Source: Takakia lepidozioides (taxonomy: Eukaryota; Streptophyta; Takakiopsida; Takakiales; Takakiaceae). From it: a DNA stretch of 60,000 bases. Made by a program: the position numbers and the translations under genes. Numbering within the stretch: position 1 is the first letter of the stretch; every line of letters begins with the position of its first letter. The stretch is from NCBI GenBank assembly GCA_030704615.1, contig CM060734.1, positions 12,340,001-12,400,000 on the forward strand, in the 5' to 3' direction. The notes below the pieces were generated by a model. That model saw only the letters and a program-made list of their open reading frames with translations, was not told the DNA's origin and made no database searches. Shown here piece by piece: positions 48,924 through 59,413 of this stretch.

Positions 48924-51157
48924 CATTACATTTTGTTTACCATTACGACCTGCATCACTATGAAGGGAGTGCCCGTCATCCCAACTGCAGAAATGATGTA
49001 TCCCTTCATGTAGGTAATTTCATGAGCGCACTGAGCTTATGCTTTGCCAGGAGAAAAATGGCTAAGTCATGACGGTACTTATTTTCATCCATGCGATGAA
49101 CGTTTTTCATCACTGGTTCTTGACCTAAAAGATCGCGGGTTGAGAAAAACGAAGAGGAAGATGACGGATGGCTCGTAGCAGCTGTTGCAAGCAGTGGTGT
49201 CGGCAGGGCAGCCTGTGTTAGGAGGTTGTACCTGCGCTGTGGGATCTTGCTTGGCTTAGGAAGCGGCATTAAGACGCCTCTGCTTGGTATTCTGTGTAGA
49301 AAGAAGCGGTGCCGCCTCTCTCATAGTGATGATCAAGTCCAGGAGATAGAAGCATGTGAGGAGAGCGGCGCACCACCACTGCCGCCAGTGCCTTGAAGAT
49401 GACAGTTATGGGCAGATGAGCAAGCAAGGAAAAGGCCAGCTGCTGAAAGCACAGGGAAGAGAGTCTGGGCACAATCAATGGGGGGGGAGGTAAAGCATGT
49501 GGAGTGCTGGCTGTATGGTATCTCAGGTTCTCTGTCATCAAGCTTCTAGCTGCTTTGTGTCTCCTTGTTATAGGACCAGGCCAATTCATGAGGAAGGATT
49601 GCATAGCGTAATCTGGTTGTCAAGCCACGGGATGGTCCAAGTGAAGAAGGGGAGCCATCATGGCGTCATAAGGTCTGGAATCAAGACAAAGAGAAAGGGT
49701 TGAAGTGGCTGCTGACGGGCGATGGCAAGGTGCCACCTTGACAGGCAGACCCACCGCTTCACTAGTGGATAAAAACAGATAAGTCTATGGACAGTGGCCT
49801 TTTTTTGGAGCGACTTAGAAATTGCTTTGGTAGATTTAGGACTGCCATCTTGGCAGAAGGGAAAAAGGTGGAGACATGTGACAAGAAAAAGTTTTTGAAA
49901 TTGGAATGGAGACTCTGGACTTCAAACCAGAACGTGGAAAGGATGGATACACCTGATGTTGTGATGACAGTGAGAGAAATGAGTGAAGAGAGAGAGAGAA
50001 AGAGAGAGTATGTTTGTCACTGAATTCAGAATGGTCACTGTTGTCTTCATTCTTGCATTTTGTTTCAGTGTCATAAACCTGGACACCATGCTGCCGTGTG
50101 TAGTGATACACTGGAACCAATGTAGATCTGGCTTGTTTGTTTGGAGAGATCAATGATGGTTAGCTGGAGCTGCAAAAACATGGAAAGGATAAGGTGATTT
50201 CAGTATGGGATCAGGATCTGAACAACTGCGTTCCACAGTTGAAGGGAAAAGAGGGATGTTGGGGTATTTGGGTTGAAGTCTGACAAAAGGGATGAGAGCT
50301 GTTTGAGCGATGGGTTCTTGGGAAAAGGGCAGTGTGAAGGGCTGAACATTGACAGACAGAGAGAGAGGCAGAGAAAAAGGGACAAGAGAGAGAGAAAGAG
50401 AGAGAGACTGATGGATGGGATGGTTGTGTATTGAGAGACCGAGGATGACTTCAAGGCTGGCTGCACTGGATGCCTAGCAGAGTGTGCATTTGCATTACAT
50501 GACAGATCTGCTGCTGTGAAGTAGTGGGGAGCCTGTGGACATAGACAGAGATAGAGAAACAGACAAAAAGGGGAAAAGAAAGAAAGAGAGTGAAAAAGGG
50601 GATTTGGGTAAGGAGAGAGCTGCAAATCAAAAGGGCTGTTGGGGGGTTGGCCAATTTGGGGAGATGAGATGAAGAAAACCTGAACCCTGAAAGAAACCAG
50701 TGCCCCTGCAGACCATGAAGATCTGAGCTGCCTCCTCCTAAATCTGTGTCACCACTACAAAAGGGGATTTCCGACCTGTCACTGCTCAAGTGGGCTTCAC
50801 ATAAATGATCGTGTTTACCGCTGCCATTGGGCTGATTGCATCACAAAAAATATCGTGCTAACATTGTTGGCACCGTGATCATAGGGCCAGGCTGTTGAAT
50901 AGAAGTAGAACCGAGAGCAAGAACAATTCAAGACTCCCCATCCATGTCTTCTCTTCCGCTGCGGCGTGGATGAGGATTCCGTGAACTCTGATCACGAACG
51001 TAACTGAGGGAAAACCCATATAACCGTGTGAAGATGGTTGGACAGGAAAAGAACGCTCCTCTCCCTTTCCTGGACAATCAGCTGGAAAAAAGGGGGGAAG
51101 TAGAGGGGAGTACCACGGATTTAGGATTAAACAGAAGGGGATTCACGCCCCTTCTTT
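48924..51157. other. Probable upstream/LTR region of the gypsy element
   Basis: GA- and AG-rich (49986-50010 and 50360-50410) with no supported frame. Its right end leads into the primer-binding site at 51158, so at least the last part should be the 5-prime LTR and leader. I could not find a second LTR copy to set its left end. Confidence 0.35.
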
Positions 51158-51170
51158 TGGTATCAGAGCT
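51158..51170 (+). other. Retrotransposon primer-binding site (initiator tRNA-Met type)
   Basis: TGGTATCAGAGCT is the common plant LTR-element site complementary to the 3-prime end of initiator tRNA-Met. It sits just upstream of the gag frames and sets the orientation (plus). Confidence 0.8.
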
Positions 51171-51214
51171 TCGTTAAAATCTTGATTTCTACTAGCTAGG
51201 GATCTTGACTGGTA

Positions 51215-51538
51215 TTGGATGGTTTGATGGCAGGCAGAGACCACACACTGATTCCTGATGAACCAAGCATTGGAGATGTGCTGATTTGCTTCAGCAGACG
51301 CACACCAAATACCCACGCAGACCCTTGTTTGTACTTCTTCAACCCTGCTTGGAGAATAGCTAATGGTGATTTATGTCTTAGAGTGATACATGCTGGAGGT
51401 AGAACAACCATGGTGCTTTGGATAAGAGAGTTAGGAAGGTGGGAGAAGATAAACACCATGGCACGAGAGGTGACATGGGGAGGTAGAGTAGAGATGTTGC
51501 GAAACGGACAATGGGAGTGGTATAGAGGCCAGCATTGA
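51215..51538 (+). CDS. Short frame preceding gypsy gag
   Basis: 107 codons from an in-frame start, with MAGRDHTLIPDEPSIGDVLI near the beginning. It ends at a TGA that overlaps the gag frame by four bases in another phase. It is rich in Trp and Arg near its end (VEMLRNGQWEWYRGQH). It may be an extra N-terminal part of gag separated by one frame change, or a small leader protein. I know no homolog. Confidence 0.4.
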   Translation: MDGLMAGRDHTLIPDEPSIGDVLICFSRRTPNTHADPCLYFFNPAWRIANGDLCLRVIHAGGRTTMVLWIRELGRWEKINTMAREVTWGGRVEMLRNGQWEWYRGQH

Positions 51539-53253
51539 GGGAGTTGCAGGAAAAATTAAAATCAAGATTAGGTATCAAACCAGTTAAACTCAGATTAGAG
51601 AATAGAAGGATGACCAGTCCAACTAGCATAGATGCGCCTTATCATGGTAGGAATAGTGAAGATGTAAATGACTGGCTAGAGAGAATTCAGATGGAGGCAG
51701 ATGTCTGGGATTTGAATGAGGACAAAACTTTCAAGGTAGCAAGGCTCAACCTGAGAGCCAAGGCTGATGAATGGTACCGTAAACAAAACCCTAGGCCAGA
51801 CAACTGGGAAGACTTCAGGGCAGCCATTTCAGCCAAGTTTGGTATCGTTGACTTGGCAGAAATTAGGCTAAGAATGGATACCATTAAACAGGAGAATAGA
51901 CAAAGGGTTCAAACATACTTCGATAGGTTGAACCGGTTATTTATAAGAAGTGGGGCGTCTGATTTGGAACAAAGGCGTAGATTTGCAGCGGGTTTGAGAC
52001 CTGAAATAGCAAGAGTAACGCTGGGCAGGCGCTTCCTTGATGTAGAGGAAGCACTTGACACAGCCATTGAGATTGAGAGGGGCCTGGGAAGGTTGGGAGA
52101 GATACCTCCAGAGCCATTGAAAGGAGATGATACAGATGAGTCAGTTGTGTTTGTCAACCCTGTGGACAGAAGACTTGATCAGCTGAACACTACCCTACAG
52201 AAGTACTTTGATAGGGCACCAGTCATAGGAGAAAGCTCGGGATCTAGAACACCACCTCGTGTTCGCCTTTGTAATGTTTGTCACAAAGAAGGTCACATAG
52301 CTGCATATTGTCCTGAAGGAAGAACCCAAGCTAAGTGTGACAAATGTCACCGGTTCGGGCATTCCACGGAGATGTGTGGTGTGAGATGCAACTTTTGCAA
52401 GCTACTCGGGCATACAGAGAGTGAGTGCAGTAGAAAACTCGACCAAACTATGATGGGAACTCCGGGAACTAACTTTGTAGATGTGTTTTATGATGATGAG
52501 GATGATGTACTCGCAGAGATGACAGATCTGATGTCACGAAATAGTATCAATGAAGTCAGACTTCCAAGGACACGCATACCTGTCCAGAGTCCGATTGTTG
52601 AACCTACAGGGTCACCAGAAATGAATAGTGAGAGCAGTGAACAGCCAAACAAAACCAAGAGTGAAATCTACCCAAAGAACAATTTCAAGAATGCTATAGA
52701 AGGAGGTACAAAATCCAGAATCTTGAACCACTTCTACAAAGGGAGAATATCGTTGTCTCCCATGGACCTGATCATGACTGTGCCCGGAGAGCTAGACAAA
52801 TTGAAAGGGCTGGTCAAAGTGGTGGAAAGGGCAATGGTCCAACAAAGGGAGACAACTCACAGTGTAGAAGTTGTGAAGGATGCACCAAGGCCTTTGTACT
52901 CAGCACACGCTGAACCCACGATCTCGTATGCTTATACTGGTAAGGTTAAAGCGCTTCATGTAATGATTACAATGGGAGATTACCAAGTATTAGGCCAGAT
53001 TGACAATGGTGCCATGCTTTCTGTAATATCAGCTAGTACAGTCAGGGATCTTGGTTTGATGGGATCTGTCATTACTAGTAAGGATGTGAATTACAGAGTA
53101 GCCTCAGGTGCTCTTGAGACTGCAATGGGCAGACTTGAGGACATCAAGGTCAAAGTAGGAGAACTGACCAATCGTTTGTCCTTTATGGTGGTGAACACGG
53201 ATACATATCACATGCTGCTGGGATTAGACTTTCTCAAAAAGTTGGCGTTGTAG
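51535..53253 (+). CDS. Ty3/gypsy gag plus protease
   Basis: About 572 codons. A retrotransposon gag domain (about 25-180: DVNDWLERIQMEADVWDL, then WEDFRAAISAKFG and RVQTYFDRLNRLF) packages element RNA. Three CCHC zinc knuckles follow (CNVCHKEGHIAAYC, CDKCHRFGHSTEMC, CNFCKLLGHTESEC). The C-terminal part holds an aspartic protease with IDNGAMLSVIS at the active site (Asn where Thr or Ser is usual) and MLLGLDFLKKL. The frame ends at TAG, and pol continues in another phase, so a one-base change separates them. Confidence 0.85.
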   Translation: MRELQEKLKSRLGIKPVKLRLENRRMTSPTSIDAPYHGRNSEDVNDWLERIQMEADVWDLNEDKTFKVARLNLRAKADEWYRKQNPRPDNWEDFRAAISAKFGIVDLAEIRLRMDTIKQENRQRVQTYFDRLNRLFIRSGASDLEQRRRFAAGLRPEIARVTLGRRFLDVEEALDTAIEIERGLGRLGEIPPEPLKGDDTDESVVFVNPVDRRLDQLNTTLQKYFDRAPVIGESSGSRTPPRVRLCNVCHKEGHIAAYCPEGRTQAKCDKCHRFGHSTEMCGVRCNFCKLLGHTESECSRKLDQTMMGTPGTNFVDVFYDDEDDVLAEMTDLMSRNSINEVRLPRTRIPVQSPIVEPTGSPEMNSESSEQPNKTKSEIYPKNNFKNAIEGGTKSRILNHFYKGRISLSPMDLIMTVPGELDKLKGLVKVVERAMVQQRETTHSVEVVKDAPRPLYSAHAEPTISYAYTGKVKALHVMITMGDYQVLGQIDNGAMLSVISASTVRDLGLMGSVITSKDVNYRVASGALETAMGRLEDIKVKVGELTNRLSFMVVNTDTYHMLLGLDFLKKLAL

Positions 53254-54419
53254 TGGACACCGAAGCTGAAACAATTCGCGTACGCTATGGGCCAGGAAAG
53301 GATTTTGCTCACTTCCCTTTGCACACCATCAATTATAATGAGCCTGCAGTTACCAAAACAGCCTACCATAGAGGGGTCGAGAGTAGAATGAGATATGCAA
53401 GCAGTACGTCAGCAGGTAATGTCTTAACCCTGACGTCAGATGAACAGTACCTAGGCTTGTGGGAGAAGAAAAGAAAACCAGAGGAAGAATATGAGGACAC
53501 GGAGGAAGCATCCTCAGGTTCTGTCACCTCTAAATCTGATAAAGATGAGGAGATGGGAGGCTCTGAGGAGAGTAAGGAGGTAGAAACAGCACTGAGGGAT
53601 GTTGAGGAAATAATAGACGATGTCAACCTAGGGGAGGACTTGTTCGAGGACCAAGGGATGTCTGAACTCCTTCAGGAAGAGACCCATAAGAGTATGGCTG
53701 CTGCCATAATACATGAAGCTTACCAGAAAGCTTGGAATGGTGAACTAGGGAACAACAACCTAGAAATAGAGGATGACTTCCATGATTGGAATCAGGTTGT
53801 CACACAAGAGGAAGGACAGAGAATGGCTAACTCTGTAAGCCAGGTGGAGGGAAAGAGTTGGGAACCTAGTCAAGAGGAAGAAATGGAGAGTCGTTGGAGA
53901 AGTCTGAAATCCAGACTGCACATCAACCCAGAACTGGCCCCAGAACATAAGATAGAGCTGGAGCAAGAGCTGAAAGCAAACCAGGAATGTTTTGCTCTTA
54001 GCAAAGCTGACTTGGGATACTGCAGTGAGGTGGAACACACAATTGACACACAAGGTTTTCCCCCTTGCAGAAGTCGTCCCAGCCGCCTATCAGAATGGGA
54101 GGAAAACGAGGTACAGGTACAAATTGAAACTTTGATCTCACAAGGCAAGATGAGAGAGAGTAATTCAGAATGGTCGTGTCCTGTTACCCTTCCACCAAAA
54201 AAAGATGGATCTAAGCGTTTTTGTGGTGATTTTAGGCCAGTAAACCGATTAACAAGAAGGGACTCTTACCCTATGCCATTAATTCAGGATGTTTTGAACC
54301 AGTTGGGGAAAGCCAAGTGGTTTTCTGCTCTGGATTTGCAATCTGGTTTTTGGCAGATCAAAATGGACGACCGAGACATAGGCAAAACAACAGTGATCCA
54401 CCAAGAAGGGATTGTATGA
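53253..54419 (+). pseudogene. Ty3/gypsy pol, linker and reverse transcriptase fingers
   Basis: An acidic linker (DEEMGGSEESKEVE) is followed by RT from about codon 220: NQECFALSKADLGY, VTLPPKKDGSKRFCGDFRPV, YPMPLIQDVLNQLG and WFSALDLQSGFWQIKMDD (first catalytic Asp). The frame ends at 54419, and the palm continues in another phase at YEWLVMPFGL. The element cannot make intact pol. Confidence 0.85.
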
Positions 54420-55108
54420 ATGGCTGGTCATGCCATTTGGGCTGAAAAATGCTACTGCTACCTTTCAGAGAACAATGAATAGGGTGCTCAAGGAAGAAAT
54501 CAAAGATTGCGCCAAGGTTTTTGTAGATGACGTCAATATCCATAGCAAGGACTGGGTAGATCACGTGGGGCATATAAAGAGAGTTCTGGGAAAGGTTAGG
54601 AGGGCCAATCTCAGGCTCAATCCGGACAAATGTTATTTTGCCAACCTACAGTTGGTGTTCCTTGGGCATGTGATCTCTGAAGAGGGAACGTGGCCTGATC
54701 CAGATAAGATAGCTGCAATTGAAAGATTTCCCTTGCCGAAAAACCACATTGCTCTCAAAATTTATTTGGGCATGACAGGGTACTATAGACCCTATGTCAA
54801 GGGATATGCTGGAGTGGCAGTTCCCTTGTTCACGCTAACCAAGAAAGATGAGAAGTTCATCTGGAGTGCAGAGGCCCAAAACGCCTTTTCTGCCTTACAG
54901 GTGAAGCTGGTGACAGCTCCCATCCTGGCAAGACCAGATTTCTTGAAACCTTTCATCCTAGATGTGGACTGGTCCATCAAAGGAGTGGGGGCAGTATTAT
55001 CACAAAAGGAGTATAAGAAGGAGAGAGTCATTGCATACGCTAGTAAGGTACTATCTGATGCTCAACGCAAATATCACCCTATGGAGGGTGAATGCTACGC
55101 CTTGCTCC
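54412..55108 (+). pseudogene. Ty3/gypsy reverse transcriptase palm and RNase H, truncated
   Basis: YEWLVMPFGLKNATATFQRT, the catalytic KVFVDDVNIHS, then NPDKCYFANLQLVFLGHVIS, the connector GMTGYYRPYVKGYA, and RNase H (FILDVDWSIKGVGAVLSQ and HPMEGECYALL). After about 55108 the similarity stops abruptly at the end of RNase H block two. The integrase and 3-prime LTR are missing and a proline/histidine-rich tract follows in the same frame, so this is a break point. Confidence 0.8.
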
Positions 55109-55959
55109 GACATTACATCCTCAACCACCTCCACTTTCATCTCCTCCGCCAGCAGTACCACCTCCACCACCACCACCATCTCCACCTCCACGTGCATGTG
55201 CCCCCCGAACCCCTAGGAGGGGTTGGCTTCGCCCTAGGTTTCCTCCCCTTTGGCTTGGGCGGCCTGAGCCGGATTCTCGCCCCGGATGGGAAGCGCATAG
55301 GACTATGTTACTGAGGACCGTCTAGCCTTGTTGTTGGGGGAATCATCTCGACCCTCCCACCCCCATCCGAGAAAACGTGGAGTTCGAGTATTGGGGGAGA
55401 CGGTATGTTGTGAGAGCCATTACAGACCCTGCTATGGGTCGGGGTTTATTCACGGTCAATGATATTGTGGTTCCTCCTCGGAGAAACAACATGGTGGACT
55501 TGTTTCCCTACTACGGTCCATACTACACCTCCGCGGAGTTTCGTACATTACGCCTCGAAGCCCCATACATCCTACATTTTGTGTGTCAACGGACAGGATG
55601 TACGTAGACGGGGGTTGTCTCCCATTGAGATCAGATTTTGTGATGGTGACCCCGACATCTTCGGCAATGTTGCTGGGTTGGTCAATAGTTCTTTTGGTCA
55701 TCCTAGGAGAACCAATGTAGTATGGGACGAGCGAAGCGATGGGCATGAGAGCTTTTGTGGTCATACGTCAGTATACTGTGAGGGGATGCACATGTTTGTG
55801 ATGACATGTGCTAATAGGACTATTAGGGCTGGCAGCGAACTATTTGCATCATACGAGTTCTCCCGGGATGATTGGGACCTCCGATTACAGCGTGAGTGGG
55901 ATGTGTATGATAGAAATAAGGTTCCTTTGAGACAAGGATCGCGTAGATGGGCATTGTAG
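55109..55959 (+). pseudogene. SET-domain-like reading frame, frameshifted, with proline-rich start
   Basis: A proline-rich run (PPPLSSPPPAVPPPPPPPSP, in the frame through 55092) leads to a second frame from about 55350: YWGRRYVVRAITDPAMGRG then LFTVNDIVVPP. After a frame change near 55560-55590 it continues ILCVNGQDVRRRGLSP, DPDIFGNVAGLVNSSFGH, RTNVV, and MFVMTCANRTIRAGSELFAS. The order GRGLF, GN-A-x-x-N, then IRAGSELFASYEF resembles a SET methyltransferase domain, but the usual NHSC reads NSSF. It lies between a truncated gypsy element and a CACTA transposase and may be a captured gene. Function is uncertain. Confidence 0.5.
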
Positions 55960-56952
55960 ATATTCTCATGATGTACTTTGTATACATCCGATTAATCGAT
56001 TGATGTTAAAAAAAAAATTGTTGCTCGTGTGGGTTGCAACTTTGCATATGTGATCTAAACATACTTATGCACATGTGGACCAAATATGAGCTTGAACCAA
56101 GTTGATTCAATGGTCATTCTAGTGTTGAACGCAGCTACGTGTCATAGAGACGGAAATTGTGTTTCGCCTGTAGATGATTTTTTTCTTATTCCATTTTTAA
56201 GCCATATGCTTAATGATAGCATATGCAATGTGCGTGCAAAATTTGGGAGTAAACAAAAGTCATTTGGACCCATAACCAGATTTTGTTCTCTCATTTGCAC
56301 TCCAAAGTTGAGTTATTTTCAACTTCATGCACTCTTCATAGAGAGTTATGCAAAAGTGACCCTAGAAACACACTTATTTTATTTCCATTCTTTTTTGTCC
56401 CATTTTTTGCATGGATGTAGTGGTGCAAAGCCCAATGTCACAAAACAAAATAGAGCTAAAAATAAAATCATTACGCCCCTCAAAACCGCAATCATATATT
56501 TTTTAAATGCAAATATTTATTTTAAATTCATTTAAATTCGATTTAATTCAAAATTGATGCAAGGGAAAGTGCGTCGTTGGGGAGGTTTTTTTTTATAAAA
56601 AAAATTATTAATATTTAAATTTATCTGCTGGATCTTTGTACAGGTGTTACACACATATTCAAGCACATGTAGGAAAAAATGAAGCTTGAGCCACATCCGT
56701 TTGTTGGGTGCAATGGCATGAGAGGATTTTCTTTCACATTAATAAACAAAAATTGGTTGATAGGGTGAATGCGTCATTGGGGGGGCAAATGATTTTGTTT
56801 GGGTTTGAAACTTTGCATGCGTGTACGTTGCGCACATACATGTAATTATTGAATGACATATTTGATGCACACACACATTGAAGGTTGTTGTTTGCATTTC
56901 GCTTATAATGAAGTGTATGGTTGCAAGGACACATTATAATATATGTCCTTAT
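55960..56952. other. AT-rich stretch without a supported gene
   Basis: Long A and T runs and ATTTAAATT motifs. No domain-bearing frame and no CACTA left terminus were found here. Confidence 0.4.
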
Positions 56953-58990
56953 GTTCATTTGTTTGTATCAGGACTTTGTCCATCCCTTCCCGGTCCTTTC
57001 TCTTAGCACCCCATCCGAAAACAACCCAAGTACATCAGGCGGGAGTCGTGGGCGATACGCCGCCCCCACGGTACTGGACGATTACGACGATGACAGTGAC
57101 AGTGACAGTGACAGTGACAGTGACAACAACAATGAGCATGGAATTAACCAGGAGGATGTGCAAGCCATGGATGATCTCATGTGGGCGCTGATGCATCCCA
57201 TGAAGAGGGAACCCGACCAATCGATGATCCTGAAATGGCCCCCTCAAATGACATGGAGAGGGAGGCGAGAACTCCTTTGTACGAAGGGGCGAAAGTGAGT
57301 CGACTTTCAACAATCTTACTTTTGCTCAATCTTCAAATTCGATTTGGCATAAGTAATATTGGGATGTCTGCCATAATGCGAACTATTGCAGACTATATCC
57401 TTGCTCCACACTTGAAACCCAAGATGCGACGGTCGCGGAAAGAGGCGCGCAAAGTCTTGGACTCTGTGGGGATGGGCTATAAGATTTTTCATGCATGTCC
57501 ATGTGATAAAACCCTATACTACGGAGAGGATTCACATCTCACCAAGTGCCCAAAGTGCAAGAAAGACCGATATCGGGATGATGTCAAAGGGAAAAAAGTA
57601 CCACGCAAGGTATAAGCGTCATTCCCCCTTGCATGGAGATTACTTTCTTTAATCTTCTCAATGTATGTAATTCCACAAAGTTTAGGGTTTAGAGAGTAGT
57701 ACTTATGTAAGATCTGATTGTGGTTTTGGAAGGAGTGAGTGAGGAGTGGAAGGAGCGATGTTCGGTTTTGACCATTCACACCCAAATGAGGGAGATGCTG
57801 CATAAAGGGAAAGACATAAGGGTGTTGTATTATGTGTGCTAATGGGATGATGACATGTGGGGGGGCGTGGGATATTTCATCCTAGAAAATGCATTACTTT
57901 CCGATCATCCCGCGATTGAGGGCACAATACCGAAGCCCCAAATTGGCCAGACTCATGAGATGGCACGCCTCGCATCGGAGCCCCCCGGGAAAGGTGTGCG
58001 GGCCACAAGATTCACAAGCATGGAGGCATATTGAAGAGATGTGGCTTTTTCTCTTGGAGGACCCACGACATGTCCACCTCGGCTTCTCCTCGGATGGGGT
58101 CAACCCATTCTCTGTCCAGTCATGTAGTCATTCCACATGGCCGGTGACCATGGTAAATTACAACATCCCTCCGTATCTTTCAATTAAAAAAGGCCATATC
58201 ATGTTGGCTGCCATTGTACCAGGTGAGTGTACTCATTTCATGTTTATTATTGCCTTAGACTTTACATTAAACTTCTGATCTCTGACACAATTCAGATGCA
58301 AGATTGATTAGTGACATAATCATGGAGTAAGACGTGTAATTCATTTTGTAGTATAATTTGCATATTGGTGGAGCATTGAAACAATGATGTGAATGTCTCA
58401 TAGGGAAAAAACAAGTGGCAAACATGGACACGTACTTGCGACCTCTAATTGATGAACTTAAGGAGCTATGGAGGGGGGTCCCGGCATTGGATGCTTCACT
58501 TGACCCTATGGCCGGACAATCTTTTCAGATGAGAGGCATCTTGCTTTGGACAATGCATGATTATCCAGGTATATTATGTTCCCCATGAACAACCCGCGTA
58601 CATTCACTTGTCAATGCCAGATAATATCGATGAGGATTGGGATTGATTGAAGTAGCGGCGACAGTCTTGTGCACCGTAGTGGGGTAGATGGCATTATGGG
58701 CCGTGCACATGACAACTTTTTGTTTTTGCTAATGTGGCGGGATGTGTAGTACATGACTAACTATTTGCTTGGGGCTAAGCACCAAAGGGTACCATGCATG
58801 CTTGCATTGTGGCGATGATCTTGATGCACATAGCTCCCGCCATCTTCACAAGATGGTGTATCCCAACTACCGCAAATTTCATCATATGAGCCATCGATGG
58901 AGAAGAAGAGAGAAACACTTATTTGATGGCAAAGAAGAAGTACGTCCCCCCCCTATGACACCGTCCGGGCAATTTGTTTTGCAAGAATAG
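56953..58990 (+). pseudogene. CACTA (En/Spm-type) tnp2 transposase, partial
   Basis: It begins with an acidic region with a GACAGT repeat at 57090-57123. A frame change near 57200 follows. The tnp2 N-terminal zinc region then reads LYEGAKVSRLSTILLLLNL, YKIFHACPCDKTLYYGE and CPKCKKDRYRDD, up to a donor at about 57609. Exon 57886-58222 reads YFPIIPRLRAQYRSPKLARL, RHVHLGFSSDGVNPF and STWPVTMVNYNIPPYLSIKK. Exon 58404-58568 reads MDTYLRPLIDELKELW and SFQMRGILLWTMHDYPG. A last part from about 58769 reads GLSTKGYHACLHCGDD and HRWRRREKHLFDG. The transposase cuts and inserts CACTA elements. The C-terminal half is missing; the frame stops at 58990 where terminal repeats begin, so the element is internally deleted. 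Confidence 0.85.
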
Positions 58991-59006
58991 GGCAGCCGGG
59001 CAGTTT

Positions 59007-59305
59007 GCGACGCCCGGCCGTCGCAGGGGCCTTTTGCCCTTCATGCCACCATGTGACGGCCTGACGTCGCAAGAAAGGGCTGCGATGAAAGAAAGGGCAA
59101 GAAAGGGTTTTTTTTTTCGGCGTGCGACGACCGGCCGTCGTCAGAAAGGGCTGCCTTCTGCCCTTCGCTGGGGGGCGACACTTGGGCGTCGCACGGAAGG
59201 GCTTCCTTTTGCTCTTCATCCGCCCGTGCGACGGCCAAGCGTCGCCGCCTGGCCCCGACGCCAGGTGGCGACCCGCGGGGTTTGGCTGCGATGGCCCGGC
59301 GTCGC
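59007..59305. repeat. Array of GCGACG-N6-CGTCGC units (CACTA subterminal region)
   Basis: Six 18-base units with inverted ends lie at 59007-59024, 59053-59070, 59124-59141, 59175-59192, 59228-59245 and 59288-59305. Each reads like GCGACG, six bases, CGTCGC, with one or two changes in some. Degenerate forms continue to about 59375. AAGGGCTGC-type motifs lie between units. Such subterminal motifs in En/Spm elements are transposase-binding sites; here that role is inferred from position. Confidence 0.8.
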
Positions 59306-59398
59306 AAACACGCTCCGTAGGGTTGGCATCGTACGCTCAGCGCCGCGCGGGGTGTGGGGGGTGTGGCTGGCATCGCAAAACAACCCCCCCCCCCCCCT

Positions 59399-59413
59399 CC
59401 ATTTGCTGTAGTG
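59399..59413. mobile_element. Right terminus of the CACTA element
   Basis: The plus strand ends CCATTTGCTGTAGTG, which read inward is CACTACAGCAAATGG and begins with the diagnostic CACTA. Immediately outside, gypsy integrase coding resumes on the minus strand. The next three bases (GTA) would be the target duplication. The left terminus was not found in the window. Confidence 0.75.

Noticed and set aside
50753-50775. CACTACAAAAGGGG, a possible left end of the CACTA element
   Set aside because: Its flank (CAC) does not match the GTA at the right end, and the GCGACG units are absent next to it.
55120-55200. His-rich C-terminus of the gypsy pol frame
   Set aside because: It is the alternative frame of a proline-codon-rich tract after the break point, not part of RNase H.
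56086-56535. A 149-codon frame in AT-rich DNA
   Set aside because: No domain, Phe/Lys/Asn composition set by base content.
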